NCBI RefSeq assembly: GCF_030407165.1
Contig: NZ_CP129111.1
Location: 248,001 to 312,000, forward strand
Direction of reading: 5' to 3'
Length of the DNA: 64,000 bases
From: Fontisubflavum oceani
Lineage (GTDB): Bacteria > Pseudomonadota > Alphaproteobacteria > Rhodobacterales > Rhodobacteraceae
Made by a program: the position numbers and the translations under genes. Below, piece by piece: positions 34,256 to 44,356 of the stretch (position 1 is the first letter of the stretch; each line of letters begins with the position of its first letter). The notes under the pieces were generated by a model. That model saw only the letters and a program-made list of their open reading frames with translations, did not search any database and was not told the origin of the DNA.

Positions 34256-37200
34256 CTAGACTTCCTCCACCATCATCACACCGCCGAGGCTTTTCAACGC
34301 GCCTTTGATCTGAGGGTTTACTGGGAAATCCTCGCCCAGAAGCACATCAACTTCGCCCGGCAGATCGGGGTCCATCAGGCAGAGATGCACTGGGCCGCGC
34401 CCCTTGAGTCTACCTTCGCCTTTGGCGCGCTCCAGAAGACCCGCGACGCTCGGGATCGCCTCGGGCTCTTCCACGAAGATACGCAGGCCCGCGCCGATAT
34501 CCCCGGCGATATTGTCGTCCACCGGTTGAACACCGCGGGCAAGGAGCTTGAGGCTGTCGCCCTCCTGCGTCGCTTCGACCTGCAAGACGACATTGGCCCC
34601 GGTGTCGAGATGCTCGCGGGCGGTCTCCAGCACGTCGCTGAACATGGTGACCTCATAAAGGCCGGTGGGATCGGAGAGCTGCACGAAGGCAAACCGGTTG
34701 CCGCGCTGGCTTTTCCGCTCCTGACGACCGGAGACCGCGCCGGCCATTTTCGCGACGAAAGCCCCGCCCTGAACCCGGTTCTCGACCTCGGCGAGTGTCA
34801 GACAACCTTTGCGCTTCAGGGACGGCATGTAGTCGTCAAGTGGATGGCCAGAGAGGTAGAATCCGATCGCCATATGTTCATTGGCAAGCCGTTCATTGGG
34901 CAGCCAGTCGTCGCGCGTCGGCAAGCGGGGTTCTGGCAGGTCATCGCCGGCCTCACCAAAAAGCGACACCTGATCGGAGGCGCGTTGATCGTGGATCGCC
35001 GCGGAATAGGCCGTGAGCGCGTCGAGGCTTTCGAACACCCGGGCGCGGTTGCGGTCCAACTCGTCAAAAGCGCCCGCGCGGGCGAGCATTTCCAACGAAC
35101 GCTTGCCGATACGTTTGAGGTCGGCGCGGCGGGCCAGGTCGAAGAGGGTTGCGAAAGGCGTCTCGCCCCGCGCTTCTTCGATCAGTTTCATCGCTTCTAC
35201 ACCGACATTCTTGAGCCCGCCGAGGGCATAGACGACCTTGCCGTCTTTTACCGTAAAGCTCGCCGACGAGCGGTTCACGCAGGGCGGGATCGTTTCGATC
35301 TCAAGCCGGTCAACCTCTTGTTTGTAAACGCCTAATTTATCAGTCAGGTGGATGTCGCAATTCATCACGGCGGCCATGAACTCGACGGGGTAGTTGGCCT
35401 TCAACCAGGCGGTTTGGTAACTCACAACCGCATAGGCGGCGGCGTGGGATTTGTTGAAGCCGTAATTGGCGAACTTATCGAGCAGGTTCCAAACTTCGGT
35501 GGCCTTGGCTTTATCCACCCCGTTTTCTGCCGCGCCTTTCAGGAATTTCGGGCGTTCGGCATCCATCGCTTCTTGGATCTTCTTGCCCATGGCACGGCGC
35601 AGCAAATCGGCGCCGCCAAGCGAGTAGCCCGCCATCTCTTGGGCAATCTGCATCACCTGTTCCTGATAGACGATGATGCCTTGGGTTTCGTCCAAGATGT
35701 GATCAATCGTCGGGTGCAACAATTCGCGGTCAGAAAGGTTGTTTTTTACCTCGCAGAATTTCGGGATGTTCTCCATCGGGCCCGGACGATAGAGCGCCAC
35801 AAGGGCGATGATGTCTTCGATGCAATCCGGCTTCATCCGCCGCAGCGCATCCATCATGCCCGAGCTTTCCACCTGAAACACCGCAACCGTTTTGGCGGAG
35901 GCGTAGAGCTTGTAGGTTTTCTCGTCATCGAGGGGGATCATCCCCGGATCGATCTCGATCCCACGTTCTTCTAGAAGATCGACGGCATTCTGCACCACCG
36001 TCAGGGTTTTCAGACCGAGGAAGTCGAACTTCACCAGCCCCGCTGGCTCGACCCATTTCATGTTGAATTGCGTCGCGGGCATATCGGACCGAGGGTCCTG
36101 ATAAAGCGGGACCAGCTCGTCGAGCGGACGGTCGCCGATCACCACCCCGGCGGCGTGGGTAGAGGCGTTGCGGAGCAGCCCTTCGACCTGCTGGCCATAA
36201 GTCAGAAGCCGATCAACCACCTCCTCTTCTTTCGCCATTTCGCGCAGGCGTGGCTCATCGGCCAGCGCCTTCTCGATCGAGACGGGTTTCACGCCCTCAA
36301 CCGGGATCATTTTCGACAGACGATCAACCTGGCCAAACGGCATCTGCAGGACGCGGCCCACATCGCGGACGGCGGCCTTACTGAGCAATGCGCCAAAAGT
36401 GATGATTTGCCCAACCTTGTCGCGCCCGTATTTCTCCTGGACGTAGCGGATGACTTCTTCGCGCCGATCCATGCAAAAATCGATGTCGAAATCGGGCATC
36501 GAGACCCGTTCGGGGTTCAGGAACCGTTCAAACAGCAAAGAGTACCGCAGCGGGTCCAGATCGGTGATGGTCAGCGCATAGGCCACCAGACTGCCCGCAC
36601 CCGAGCCGCGCCCCGGCCCGACAGGGATGTCATGATCCTTCGCCCATTTGATGAAATCGGCCACGATCAGGAAGTAACCGGGGAAGCCCATCCCCTCGAT
36701 GATCCCAAGCTCGAAATCGAGGCGTTTCTCATACGCCTCGACAGAGGCGGCGGGTTCGATCACCGAAAGCCGGGCTTTCAGTCCTTCATGGGACTGACGG
36801 CGCAGTTCGTCCACTTCGTTCTCGGCAAAACGCGGCAAGATCGGATCATGCGTTCGCGCCCGAAAGGCGCACCGGCGTGCGATCTCGACCGTGTTTTCAA
36901 GCGCCTCTGGCAGATCGGCAAACAGCACCGCCATCTCTTCCGGCGTCTTGAAGTAGTGCTGCGGCGTCAGGCGGCGGCGAGGCTCTTGTTGGTCGACATA
37001 AGCGCCTTGCGCGATGCAGATCAGCGCATCATGCGCCTCGTACATATCGGGTTTCGGGAAATAGGCATCATTGGTGGCCACCAGCGGCAGCCCCTGCGCA
37101 TAGGCGGTTTCGACGAACCATTCTTCAGTCAGTCGCTCGGCCTCAGGGGCGCTGGCATCGTCACGCGGATGGCGCTGCAACTCGATATAGAGCCGGTCCG

Positions 37201-37702
37201 CATAGGCAGCGGTCAGCCGGGACAGAAGCGCCTCGGCCTTCGCGCGCTGATTATCCTGCATCAGACGGCCAAGCGGCCCATCCGGCCCGCCGGTCAGACA
37301 GATCAAACCGCCGGCGTGGGCTTCGAGCTCGGCCAAAGTCACATGCGGCAGGCTCCCATCCCCGCGCAAATAGAGGCAGGAGTTGAGCTTCATCAGGTTC
37401 TCATACCCGGCGGCATTCTGCGCCAGCAGAACCAAAGCCGCAGGGTCTCGCGCCCGTTCACCTTGCGCCACTTCGTCATAGAGCAGATCGACCTGGCAGC
37501 CGATGATCGGCTGAATGCCCGCCTTGGCTGCGGTCTCGGAAAACTCCAGGGCGCAAAACATGTTGTTCGTGTCGGTCACGGCAACCGCGGGCATCCCGGC
37601 GCCCGCCGCCATTCCCGGCAATTTCTTGACCCGCATCGCCCCTTCAAGAAGCGAATATTCGGTGTGAAGGCGGAGATGGATGAATCGGGGCTGCTCGGTC
37701 AT
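34256..37702 (-). CDS. dnaE: DNA polymerase III subunit alpha
   Basis: Replicative polymerase catalytic subunit. I start it at ATG 37702 (MTEQPRFIHLRLHTEYSLLEGAM), giving 1148 residues. The PHP domain lies at the N-terminus (LRLHTEYSLLEG), the polymerase active site at PMPDFDIDFCMDRR with the catalytic Asp pair, and the helix-hairpin-helix and OB domains follow. A much longer upstream frame is open, but it runs antisense into xdhA and lacks a PHP-like sequence. It is divergent from xdhA across 360 bases. Confidence 0.97.
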   Translation of the reverse strand: MTEQPRFIHLRLHTEYSLLEGAMRVKKLPGMAAGAGMPAVAVTDTNNMFCALEFSETAAKAGIQPIIGCQVDLLYDEVAQGERARDPAALVLLAQNAAGYENLMKLNSCLYLRGDGSLPHVTLAELEAHAGGLICLTGGPDGPLGRLMQDNQRAKAEALLSRLTAAYADRLYIELQRHPRDDASAPEAERLTEEWFVETAYAQGLPLVATNDAYFPKPDMYEAHDALICIAQGAYVDQQEPRRRLTPQHYFKTPEEMAVLFADLPEALENTVEIARRCAFRARTHDPILPRFAENEVDELRRQSHEGLKARLSVIEPAASVEAYEKRLDFELGIIEGMGFPGYFLIVADFIKWAKDHDIPVGPGRGSGAGSLVAYALTITDLDPLRYSLLFERFLNPERVSMPDFDIDFCMDRREEVIRYVQEKYGRDKVGQIITFGALLSKAAVRDVGRVLQMPFGQVDRLSKMIPVEGVKPVSIEKALADEPRLREMAKEEEVVDRLLTYGQQVEGLLRNASTHAAGVVIGDRPLDELVPLYQDPRSDMPATQFNMKWVEPAGLVKFDFLGLKTLTVVQNAVDLLEERGIEIDPGMIPLDDEKTYKLYASAKTVAVFQVESSGMMDALRRMKPDCIEDIIALVALYRPGPMENIPKFCEVKNNLSDRELLHPTIDHILDETQGIIVYQEQVMQIAQEMAGYSLGGADLLRRAMGKKIQEAMDAERPKFLKGAAENGVDKAKATEVWNLLDKFANYGFNKSHAAAYAVVSYQTAWLKANYPVEFMAAVMNCDIHLTDKLGVYKQEVDRLEIETIPPCVNRSSASFTVKDGKVVYALGGLKNVGVEAMKLIEEARGETPFATLFDLARRADLKRIGKRSLEMLARAGAFDELDRNRARVFESLDALTAYSAAIHDQRASDQVSLFGEAGDDLPEPRLPTRDDWLPNERLANEHMAIGFYLSGHPLDDYMPSLKRKGCLTLAEVENRVQGGAFVAKMAGAVSGRQERKSQRGNRFAFVQLSDPTGLYEVTMFSDVLETAREHLDTGANVVLQVEATQEGDSLKLLARGVQPVDDNIAGDIGAGLRIFVEEPEAIPSVAGLLERAKGEGRLKGRGPVHLCLMDPDLPGEVDVLLGEDFPVNPQIKGALKSLGGVMMVEEV

Positions 37703-38062
37703 GACGGCGAGGCTACCGCAGGATGATGGGGTGCGCCACCGCGATGACCACCCGATCTTGGGGATAACATGTTGGGCCTGCCATGATCGCGCATCTCCGC
37801 ATACAGGGACCAAGGCCGCCAATCGAGGCGCGCCATTGTTCCATGTATGACAGCACCCAGACCGAGGGGCACCGGCACCAATCAACGCGCCCAAATTGTA
37901 GGCAGATGCCGCCACTCTTAACGCCCAAGACACACGCAAAGCTTGCAAAACGGGCGATTTCCGGCTTTTCTGGCCCGCGGTCGACAGGGAAACGGGCCGC
38001 CTTCTACGCCGCATCGAAGGCCGGATGACCACCCGTATAGGGTAACGCGGCGGGCATATTTC
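37703..38062. other. Intergenic region between dnaE and xdhA
   Basis: Divergent promoters of dnaE and xdhA should lie in this 360-base gap. I see an inverted repeat GGCCCG...CGGGCC with a 15-base spacer near 37973-37999 but no clear sigma factor sites, riboswitch or small gene. Confidence 0.4.
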
Positions 38063-39460
38063 ATGAGCATCCGGTTTCTTTTGAATGGGGAACCTGTGGT
38101 GGTTGACACGTCGGCGACCACCACGCTGCTGGATTGGCTGCGCGAGCGTCGCGGGCTGACCGGCACGAAAGAGGGCTGTAACGAAGGCGATTGCGGGGCC
38201 TGCACGGTCATGGTCACCGATGCGGACGGGTCCAAGGCGTTGAACGCGTGCATCTTGTTCTTGCCGCAGCTGGCGGGCAAGGCCGTGCGCACGGTCGAGG
38301 GGATCGCGGGGCCAGATGGCGATTTGCATCCGGTACAACAGGCGATGGTGACCCATCACGGCAGCCAGTGTGGGTTTTGCACGCCTGGCTTTGTGGTCTC
38401 GATGGCGGTCGCGCATCTGAACGGGCGGCTCGATTTCGACGATCAACTGGCGGGCAATCTCTGCCGCTGCACCGGCTATGCACCGATCGTGCGGGCGGCG
38501 GAGGCTGCGGCGCATGACCCGGTGCCGGAATGGATGTGGGCGGATGCCGAAGCCGTGGAGGCGATGGGGCTGGATGGGGTTGGCGCAGTATCCGCCGGGC
38601 AAAACGCGCCCTATCTCCCGACCTCCGCCGATGATCTGGCGGACTGGTACATCGCGCATCCCGAAGCGACCTTGATCGCCGGCGCGACCGATGTCGGGCT
38701 TTGGGTCACGAAGCAGCTCCGCGATTTAACCCCGGTTGCGTTTTTGGGCCAATGCGATGATTTGCGCGGGATTAGATCGGATGGAGAGACCATCCGGATC
38801 GGCGCAATGACCAGCCTCACCGAGCTTGGGGCATTCATGGCGGACCCGCATCCGAGCTTTGCCGAGATGATCCGGCGCTATGGTTCGGTCCAGGTCCGCA
38901 ACGCCGCAACCGTCGGCGGCAACATCGCCAATGGCTCGCCGATTGGAGACAGCCCGCCAGCATTGATCGCGCTCGGCGCCCGGCTGCATCTCCGCAAAGG
39001 AGACGCGCGGCGTGACATGCCTTTGGAGGATTTCTTCCTCGATTACGGCAAGCAAGATCGGCAGCCCGGCGAATTCGTGGAGGCGATTTCGCTGCCCGTG
39101 CAGGCGGATCGCTTGCGCTGCTACAAACTGTCGAAACGGTTCGATCAGGATATCTCGGCGGTGTGTGGCTGCTTCCATATTCTTGTAGAAGATGGTGTTG
39201 TGACCTCGGCTCGGATCGCTTTCGGCGGCATGGCGGGCACGCCGAAACGCGCCGCCAGGGTGGAAGCCGCCTTGGAAGGCCAGCCATGGGACGACGCGAC
39301 GATCCGGGTCGCGATGGGCCAGTTTGCCGAGGATTACACGCCGATGAGCGATATGCGCGCCTCGGCGGCGTATAGGCTTGAGGCCGCTCAAAACATGCTG
39401 CTGCGCTATTTCCAGGAGGATCGGGGCGTGGCGGCGGATGTGTTGGGGGTATCGGCATGA
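38063..39460 (+). CDS. xdhA: Xanthine dehydrogenase small subunit (Fe-S/FAD)
   Basis: Carries electrons from the molybdenum site to NAD+. An N-terminal ferredoxin-like [2Fe-2S] domain has Cys39, Cys44 and Cys47 (GCNEGDCGACTV), the second cluster domain has HGSQCGFCTPGFV and LCRCTGY, and the C-terminal half is an FAD domain with NAATVGGNIANGSPIGDSPPAL. From ATG 38063, 465 residues. It overlaps xdhB by ATGA. First gene of the purine cassette. Confidence 0.96.
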   Translation: MSIRFLLNGEPVVVDTSATTTLLDWLRERRGLTGTKEGCNEGDCGACTVMVTDADGSKALNACILFLPQLAGKAVRTVEGIAGPDGDLHPVQQAMVTHHGSQCGFCTPGFVVSMAVAHLNGRLDFDDQLAGNLCRCTGYAPIVRAAEAAAHDPVPEWMWADAEAVEAMGLDGVGAVSAGQNAPYLPTSADDLADWYIAHPEATLIAGATDVGLWVTKQLRDLTPVAFLGQCDDLRGIRSDGETIRIGAMTSLTELGAFMADPHPSFAEMIRRYGSVQVRNAATVGGNIANGSPIGDSPPALIALGARLHLRKGDARRDMPLEDFFLDYGKQDRQPGEFVEAISLPVQADRLRCYKLSKRFDQDISAVCGCFHILVEDGVVTSARIAFGGMAGTPKRAARVEAALEGQPWDDATIRVAMGQFAEDYTPMSDMRASAAYRLEAAQNMLLRYFQEDRGVAADVLGVSA

Positions 39461-41892
39461 GCATTGCAAAACCCCTGCCCCATGATGCAGCGCGCCTGCA
39501 TGTGACCGGCGCCGCGCGCTATGTCGATGACATCCCCACGCCCGCAGACTGTTTGCATCTGGCCTTTGGGATCAGCCGAATTGCCGCCGGTACCGTCACC
39601 GCGATGGAGCTTGATGCGGTGCGCGCGGCCCCTGGTGTTGTTGCGGTAATGTCGGGCGCGGATTTCGACGTAATCCCCGATTGCTCACCCTCGCTTCACG
39701 ACGAGCCACTGTTGAGCGACGGAACGGTGCATTATCTTGGCCAGCCGCTGTTCCTGGTGGTGGCCGAGAGCCATTTGGCCGCGCGAAAGGCGGCGGCCTT
39801 GGGTTCGGTCACCTATGACGAAGCGCCCGCGATCTTGACTGTGGATGAGGCGCTCGCGGCGGGGTCGATTTTCGAAGACGGGCCGCGCGTTTACCGCAAA
39901 GGGGATGTGGAGGCAGCACTTTCCGAGGCCGCCCATGTGCTTGACGGCCAGATCGAGATCGGAGCGCAGGAGCATTTCTATCTCGAGGGGCAGGCCGCGC
40001 TGGCCCTGCCGCAAGAAGGCGGTGATATGGTCGTCCATTCCTCCAGCCAGCACCCGACCGAGATACAACACAAGGTCGCCGATGCATTGGCGATCCCAAT
40101 GCATGGCGTCCGCGTTGAGGTGCGCCGCATGGGGGGCGGTTTCGGCGGGAAGGAGAGCCAGGGCAATCATCTGGCGGTGGCCTGTGCCGTGGCCGCGAAA
40201 GCAACCGGGCGGCCCTGCAAGATGCGCTATGACCGGGATGATGATTTCCTGATCACCGGCAAACGGCATGATGTGCGGGTGACCTATCGGGTTGGATTTG
40301 ACGATGATGGGCGGATCGCGGGGGTGGATTTCACCCATTATGTCCGCTGCGGTTGGGCGATGGATTTATCGCTGCCGGTGGCGGATCGGGCGATGCTGCA
40401 TGCCGACAATGCCTATCTGCTGCCCACCGCGCGGATCACGTCGCATCGGTTGAAGACCAACACGCAAAGTGCGACGGCCTTCCGTGGCTTCGGCGGGCCG
40501 CAGGGTATGGTTGGGATCGAGCGCGTCATTGATCATATCGCCGCGCATTTGGGGCATGACCCGCTTGCCGTGCGGCAAATCAATTACTACCGGGAGGCTG
40601 CAGCCGAAACCGGCACCGATGGCACCATCTTGGGCCTGCAGAAGGGCAAAACACTCGATACATCCGATCTCACTGGGCAAGGATCGGTCAAAGTGGCCCC
40701 AAGCGCCGGGCGCGCAGGGCGGTTTGGGGGTGCGCATTCGCCAGATGCCGCGCAGGCGCTGGAGAACACAACGCCTTACGGGATGGAGGTCGAGGATTTC
40801 ATTCTCCATGAGATGACGGAGACGCTGGCCACCCGCTGCGACTATGCTGCGCGGCGGACGGCGGTGGCGGACTGGAACGCGCGCGAGCCGATCTTGAAGA
40901 AGGGCATCGCGCTGACACCGGTGAAATTCGGGATATCCTTCACGCTCACGCATCTGAACCAAGCCGGGGCCTTGGTGCATGTCTACCAAGATGGCTCGAT
41001 CCACATGAACCATGGCGGGACCGAGATGGGTCAGGGCCTGTTTCAAAAGGTGGCGCAAGTCGCGGCGGATCGGTTTGGCGTCGGTCTCGATCGGGTCAAA
41101 ATCACCGCGACCGATACCGGGAAAGTGCCCAATACCAGCGCGACGGCGGCCTCCTCCGGCAGTGACTTGAACGGCATGGCGGTGCAGGTCGCCTGCGACG
41201 AGATCAAATCGCGGATCGCCGAGGTGGTGGCCCCAGATTTGCAGGCAGAGTCCAGCGCGATTGTCTTTGAAGACGGAATGGTCCGCGCGAATGGGGCCGA
41301 AATGCCGTTTGAGGAAGCGGTGTCGAAAACCTATCTCGCCCGGGTCTCTTTGAGCGCCACCGGGTTCTACAAGACCCCCAAACTCGCCTGGGACCGGATC
41401 GCGGGCACAGGTCGGCCCTTCTTCTATTTCGCCTACGGTGTGGCCTGTTCCGAAGTGGTGATTGATACGCTGACCGGAGAGAACCGGATTTTGCGGACCG
41501 ACATTCTGCATGATGCGGGCGCGTCGCTGAATCCCGCGCTCGATATCGGCCAGATCGAGGGTGGCTTTGTGCAGGGCGCGGGTTGGCTGACCACCGAGGA
41601 GCTGGTTTGGGATGCGAAAGGCGCGCTCAAAACTCATGCGCCATCGACCTACAAAATCCCGGCCTGTTCCGACCGGCCCGACATTTTCAACGTCGCGCTT
41701 TGGGGTCAACCGAACCGGGAGGAGACGATTTACCGCTCCAAAGCCGTGGGCGAGCCACCGTTTATGTTGGGGATCAGTGTGTTCTCAGCCTTGGGTAATG
41801 CCTGCGCGGCCAGCGGACCGAACTACCCTGATCTGCAAGCCCCCGCGACGGCGGAAGAGGTGCTCCGCGCTGTCGGAAGGGCGCGGGCATGA
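39457..41892 (+). CDS. xdhB: Xanthine dehydrogenase molybdopterin-binding subunit
   Basis: Catalytic subunit (811 residues) that hydroxylates hypoxanthine and xanthine at the molybdenum cofactor. Visible are RMGGGFGGKESQG, TAFRGFGGPQGM, GGTEMGQGLFQKVAQ and, near the C-terminus, KAVGEPPFMLG, whose Glu is the catalytic base. It overlaps both xdhA and xdhC by 4 bases, so the three are translationally coupled. Confidence 0.97.
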   Translation: MSIAKPLPHDAARLHVTGAARYVDDIPTPADCLHLAFGISRIAAGTVTAMELDAVRAAPGVVAVMSGADFDVIPDCSPSLHDEPLLSDGTVHYLGQPLFLVVAESHLAARKAAALGSVTYDEAPAILTVDEALAAGSIFEDGPRVYRKGDVEAALSEAAHVLDGQIEIGAQEHFYLEGQAALALPQEGGDMVVHSSSQHPTEIQHKVADALAIPMHGVRVEVRRMGGGFGGKESQGNHLAVACAVAAKATGRPCKMRYDRDDDFLITGKRHDVRVTYRVGFDDDGRIAGVDFTHYVRCGWAMDLSLPVADRAMLHADNAYLLPTARITSHRLKTNTQSATAFRGFGGPQGMVGIERVIDHIAAHLGHDPLAVRQINYYREAAAETGTDGTILGLQKGKTLDTSDLTGQGSVKVAPSAGRAGRFGGAHSPDAAQALENTTPYGMEVEDFILHEMTETLATRCDYAARRTAVADWNAREPILKKGIALTPVKFGISFTLTHLNQAGALVHVYQDGSIHMNHGGTEMGQGLFQKVAQVAADRFGVGLDRVKITATDTGKVPNTSATAASSGSDLNGMAVQVACDEIKSRIAEVVAPDLQAESSAIVFEDGMVRANGAEMPFEEAVSKTYLARVSLSATGFYKTPKLAWDRIAGTGRPFFYFAYGVACSEVVIDTLTGENRILRTDILHDAGASLNPALDIGQIEGGFVQGAGWLTTEELVWDAKGALKTHAPSTYKIPACSDRPDIFNVALWGQPNREETIYRSKAVGEPPFMLGISVFSALGNACAASGPNYPDLQAPATAEEVLRAVGRARA

Positions 41893-42830
41893 GCTTTGAT
41901 CTGGCCGGTCTGGAACGCGCCGTTGCGGCGCATGGGCCGGTGTGCCGTGTTGTGATCGTCGACATAAAGGGGTCGACGCCGCGCGACGTGGGCACCGCGA
42001 TGCTGGTCTGGCCCGGCGGGCAATCGGGCACCATCGGCGGCGGGCGGTTGGAATATGATGCCGCCGCCATGGCGCGCAAAAATCTTGACCGCGAGATCCC
42101 TCATTCCGCCAAAACCTTCGCGCTTGGCCCCGCACTTGGCCAATGCTGCGGCGGCGCGGTGACGCTGTCTTTCGAGCGTTTCCTGCCCGATCAACTGCCG
42201 CAAGACTTCCCGCATGCGCAGCCGGTCATGGCCCATCTTGGCCGCCCCGAAGCCGTGGATCGCGCCATCGCCTCCGGGGTCGAAGCGCCGCGTCATATCG
42301 CGGATTGGTTCATCGAACCCCTGGCCCAGCCACAGCAATCACTCTGGCTCTACGGCGCGGGGCATGTGGGGCGTGCCCTGGCCAATATCATGGCGCCGCT
42401 CCCGGATATTGCGCTCACCTGGGTCGATACCGGCCCGGAACGTTTCCCCGACCCGCTGCCGGATGGCGTGACCGCCCTGCCCGCCGCCAAGCCGGAACTG
42501 GTCGTGCGACACGCCCCGGCTGAGGCGCATCATCTGATCATGACCTATGCCCATGAGATGGATTTCGCGCTCTGCCATGCCGTGCTGAGCCAACCCTTCC
42601 AAAGTTGCGGATTGATTGGCAGTGCGACCAAGAAGGCCCGGTTTCGCTCTAGACTTAGCGATTTGGGTCACAGCGATGCTCAAATTTCGCGCATCGCCTG
42701 CCCAATTGGCGACCCAAACCTAGGCAAACACCCGCAAGCCATTGCCGTAGGGGTGGCCGCAGAGCTACTAAATGGGCAGATGCTTAAAGACTCAGCACCG
42801 ACGCATTTGCGGACAGGACAGCGCGCGTGA
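41889..42830 (+). CDS. xdhC: Xanthine dehydrogenase accessory protein XdhC
   Basis: XdhC binds the molybdenum cofactor, promotes its sulfuration and inserts it into XdhB. The N-terminal domain shows IVDIKGSTPRDVGTAMLVWP and GTIGGGRLEYDAA; the C-terminal Rossmann-like domain has LYGAGHVGRALA. Length 313 residues. It overlaps the ABC ATPase gene start (GTGA), linking cofactor maturation directly to the importer genes. Confidence 0.94.
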   Translation: MSFDLAGLERAVAAHGPVCRVVIVDIKGSTPRDVGTAMLVWPGGQSGTIGGGRLEYDAAAMARKNLDREIPHSAKTFALGPALGQCCGGAVTLSFERFLPDQLPQDFPHAQPVMAHLGRPEAVDRAIASGVEAPRHIADWFIEPLAQPQQSLWLYGAGHVGRALANIMAPLPDIALTWVDTGPERFPDPLPDGVTALPAAKPELVVRHAPAEAHHLIMTYAHEMDFALCHAVLSQPFQSCGLIGSATKKARFRSRLSDLGHSDAQISRIACPIGDPNLGKHPQAIAVGVAAELLNGQMLKDSAPTHLRTGQRA

Positions 42831-44356
42831 CGGCGCTATTGACCATCGATGGGCTGACCAAGGCCTATCCAGGGGTCGTCGCCAATGATGCGGTCTCTTT
42901 CCAGATTCAGCCGGGCGAGGTTCACGCCCTTCTGGGCGAAAACGGCGCGGGAAAATCCACGCTCGTGAAGATGATCTATGGGCTGGTCCGGCCCGATGCC
43001 GGCACGATGATGTTGGAAGGTGCGGCTTATACGCCCGCCGAACCCCGGGCGGCGCGCGGTGCCGGCGTCGCGATGGTGTTTCAGCATTTCAGCCTGTTTG
43101 AGGCCTTGAACGTGGCCGAAAACATCGCGCTTGGCATGGAGAACCCGCCAAAACCGCGCGATCTGGCGGCGCAAATCCGCGAGGTTAGCGAGACCTATGG
43201 CCTGCCACTCGACCCCGACCGCTTGGTCGGTGATCTGAGCGCCGGTGAACGGCAGCGGGTGGAGATCATCCGCTGTCTTTTGCAAGACCCGAAACTCTTG
43301 ATCATGGATGAACCGACCAGCGTTTTGACACCGCAGGAGGTGGAAATTCTGTTCCACACGTTGCGAAAGCTCAGCGCCGAGGGAACGGCCATTCTCTATA
43401 TTTCTCATAAGCTTGAGGAAATCCGCGCGCTTTGTGACGCGGCGACGGTGCTCCGCCTCGGCAAGGTCGTGGCCGAATGCACGCCAAGCGAGGTATCGGC
43501 GGCGCATATGGCCGAGTTGATGGTTGGCAAATCGCTGGCCGCGCCGGCGCGCGCGGCGGCGGAGCCGGGCGAGGTGTTGTTGAAGGTTACGGGCCTGTCG
43601 CTCGACCCCGCCACACCCTTTGGCACGCCGCTCCGCCATATCGGGCTGGAACTGCGCGCGGGCGAGGTGTTGGGCATTGGCGGCGTTGCGGGAAATGGTC
43701 AGGATGAACTTTTGGCCGCGCTCTCCGGCGAAGCGCGTGTCACACCCAACGCAATCACGCTCGAAGGCGCATCGGTCGGCACGCTTGGCCCGAATGAGCG
43801 ACGGAAGCTGGGCTTGCTCTGCGCCCCCGAAGAGCGTTTGGGCCACGCCGCCGCGCCCGATATGAGCCTGACCGAAAACGCCATTTTGACCGCGCGGTTG
43901 CGCCAAGGTTTGGACCGGAACGGGTTTCTCGATTGGGCCGGGGCCACTGGGTTTGCCGAGCAGGTCGTGGCCAAGTTCGACGTGCGCACACCCGGCACCC
44001 ATGTCGCGGCGCGCGCGCTTTCGGGCGGGAACCTCCAGAAATTCGTGATCGGACGAGAGATATTGCAGGCCCCGCGCGTCTTGGTGGTCAACCAACCGAC
44101 CTGGGGCGTCGATGCCAGCGCAGCAGCCGATATTCGCCAGGCGATTTTGAACCTCGCCAAAGGTGGCGCGGCGGTGATCTGCATCAGCCAGGATCTGGAT
44201 GAGCTTTTGGAAATCTCGGATCGGTTCTGCGCCTTGAACGAGGGGCGGCTCTCGGCGCCGCGGCCCGCGCGCGCTCTCTCGATGGAGGAGATCGGGCTTA
44301 TGCTTGGCGGCGCGCATGACATGCATGAGGCGGAGGTGGCCCATGGTCCGGCTTGA
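42827..44356 (+). CDS. Purine/nucleoside ABC importer ATP-binding protein
   Basis: A 509-residue protein with two complete nucleotide-binding domains, the form used by BMP-type nucleoside importers and sugar importers. First half: Walker A GENGAGKS, signature LSAGERQRVEI, Walker B LLIMDEPTS. Second half: a degenerate Walker A (GGVAGNGQDELL), signature ALSGGNLQKFVIGRE. GTG start at 42827 overlaps the xdhC stop. Neighbours (xdhABC before, two permeases and a BMP binding protein after) point to a purine or nucleoside substrate. Confidence 0.92.
   Translation: MTALLTIDGLTKAYPGVVANDAVSFQIQPGEVHALLGENGAGKSTLVKMIYGLVRPDAGTMMLEGAAYTPAEPRAARGAGVAMVFQHFSLFEALNVAENIALGMENPPKPRDLAAQIREVSETYGLPLDPDRLVGDLSAGERQRVEIIRCLLQDPKLLIMDEPTSVLTPQEVEILFHTLRKLSAEGTAILYISHKLEEIRALCDAATVLRLGKVVAECTPSEVSAAHMAELMVGKSLAAPARAAAEPGEVLLKVTGLSLDPATPFGTPLRHIGLELRAGEVLGIGGVAGNGQDELLAALSGEARVTPNAITLEGASVGTLGPNERRKLGLLCAPEERLGHAAAPDMSLTENAILTARLRQGLDRNGFLDWAGATGFAEQVVAKFDVRTPGTHVAARALSGGNLQKFVIGREILQAPRVLVVNQPTWGVDASAAADIRQAILNLAKGGAAVICISQDLDELLEISDRFCALNEGRLSAPRPARALSMEEIGLMLGGAHDMHEAEVAHGPA

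Noticed and set aside
36068..37726. 552-codon plus-strand open frame across dnaE
   Set aside because: Antisense to a secure essential gene; no recognisable domain and composition of a shadow frame.
37703..38659. Upstream extension of dnaE
   Set aside because: The extra 300 or so residues run antisense through xdhA; the PHP-domain start at 37702 matches the family.
40366..41709. 447-codon minus-strand open frame over xdhB
   Set aside because: Antisense to the catalytic xanthine dehydrogenase gene, without any motif.
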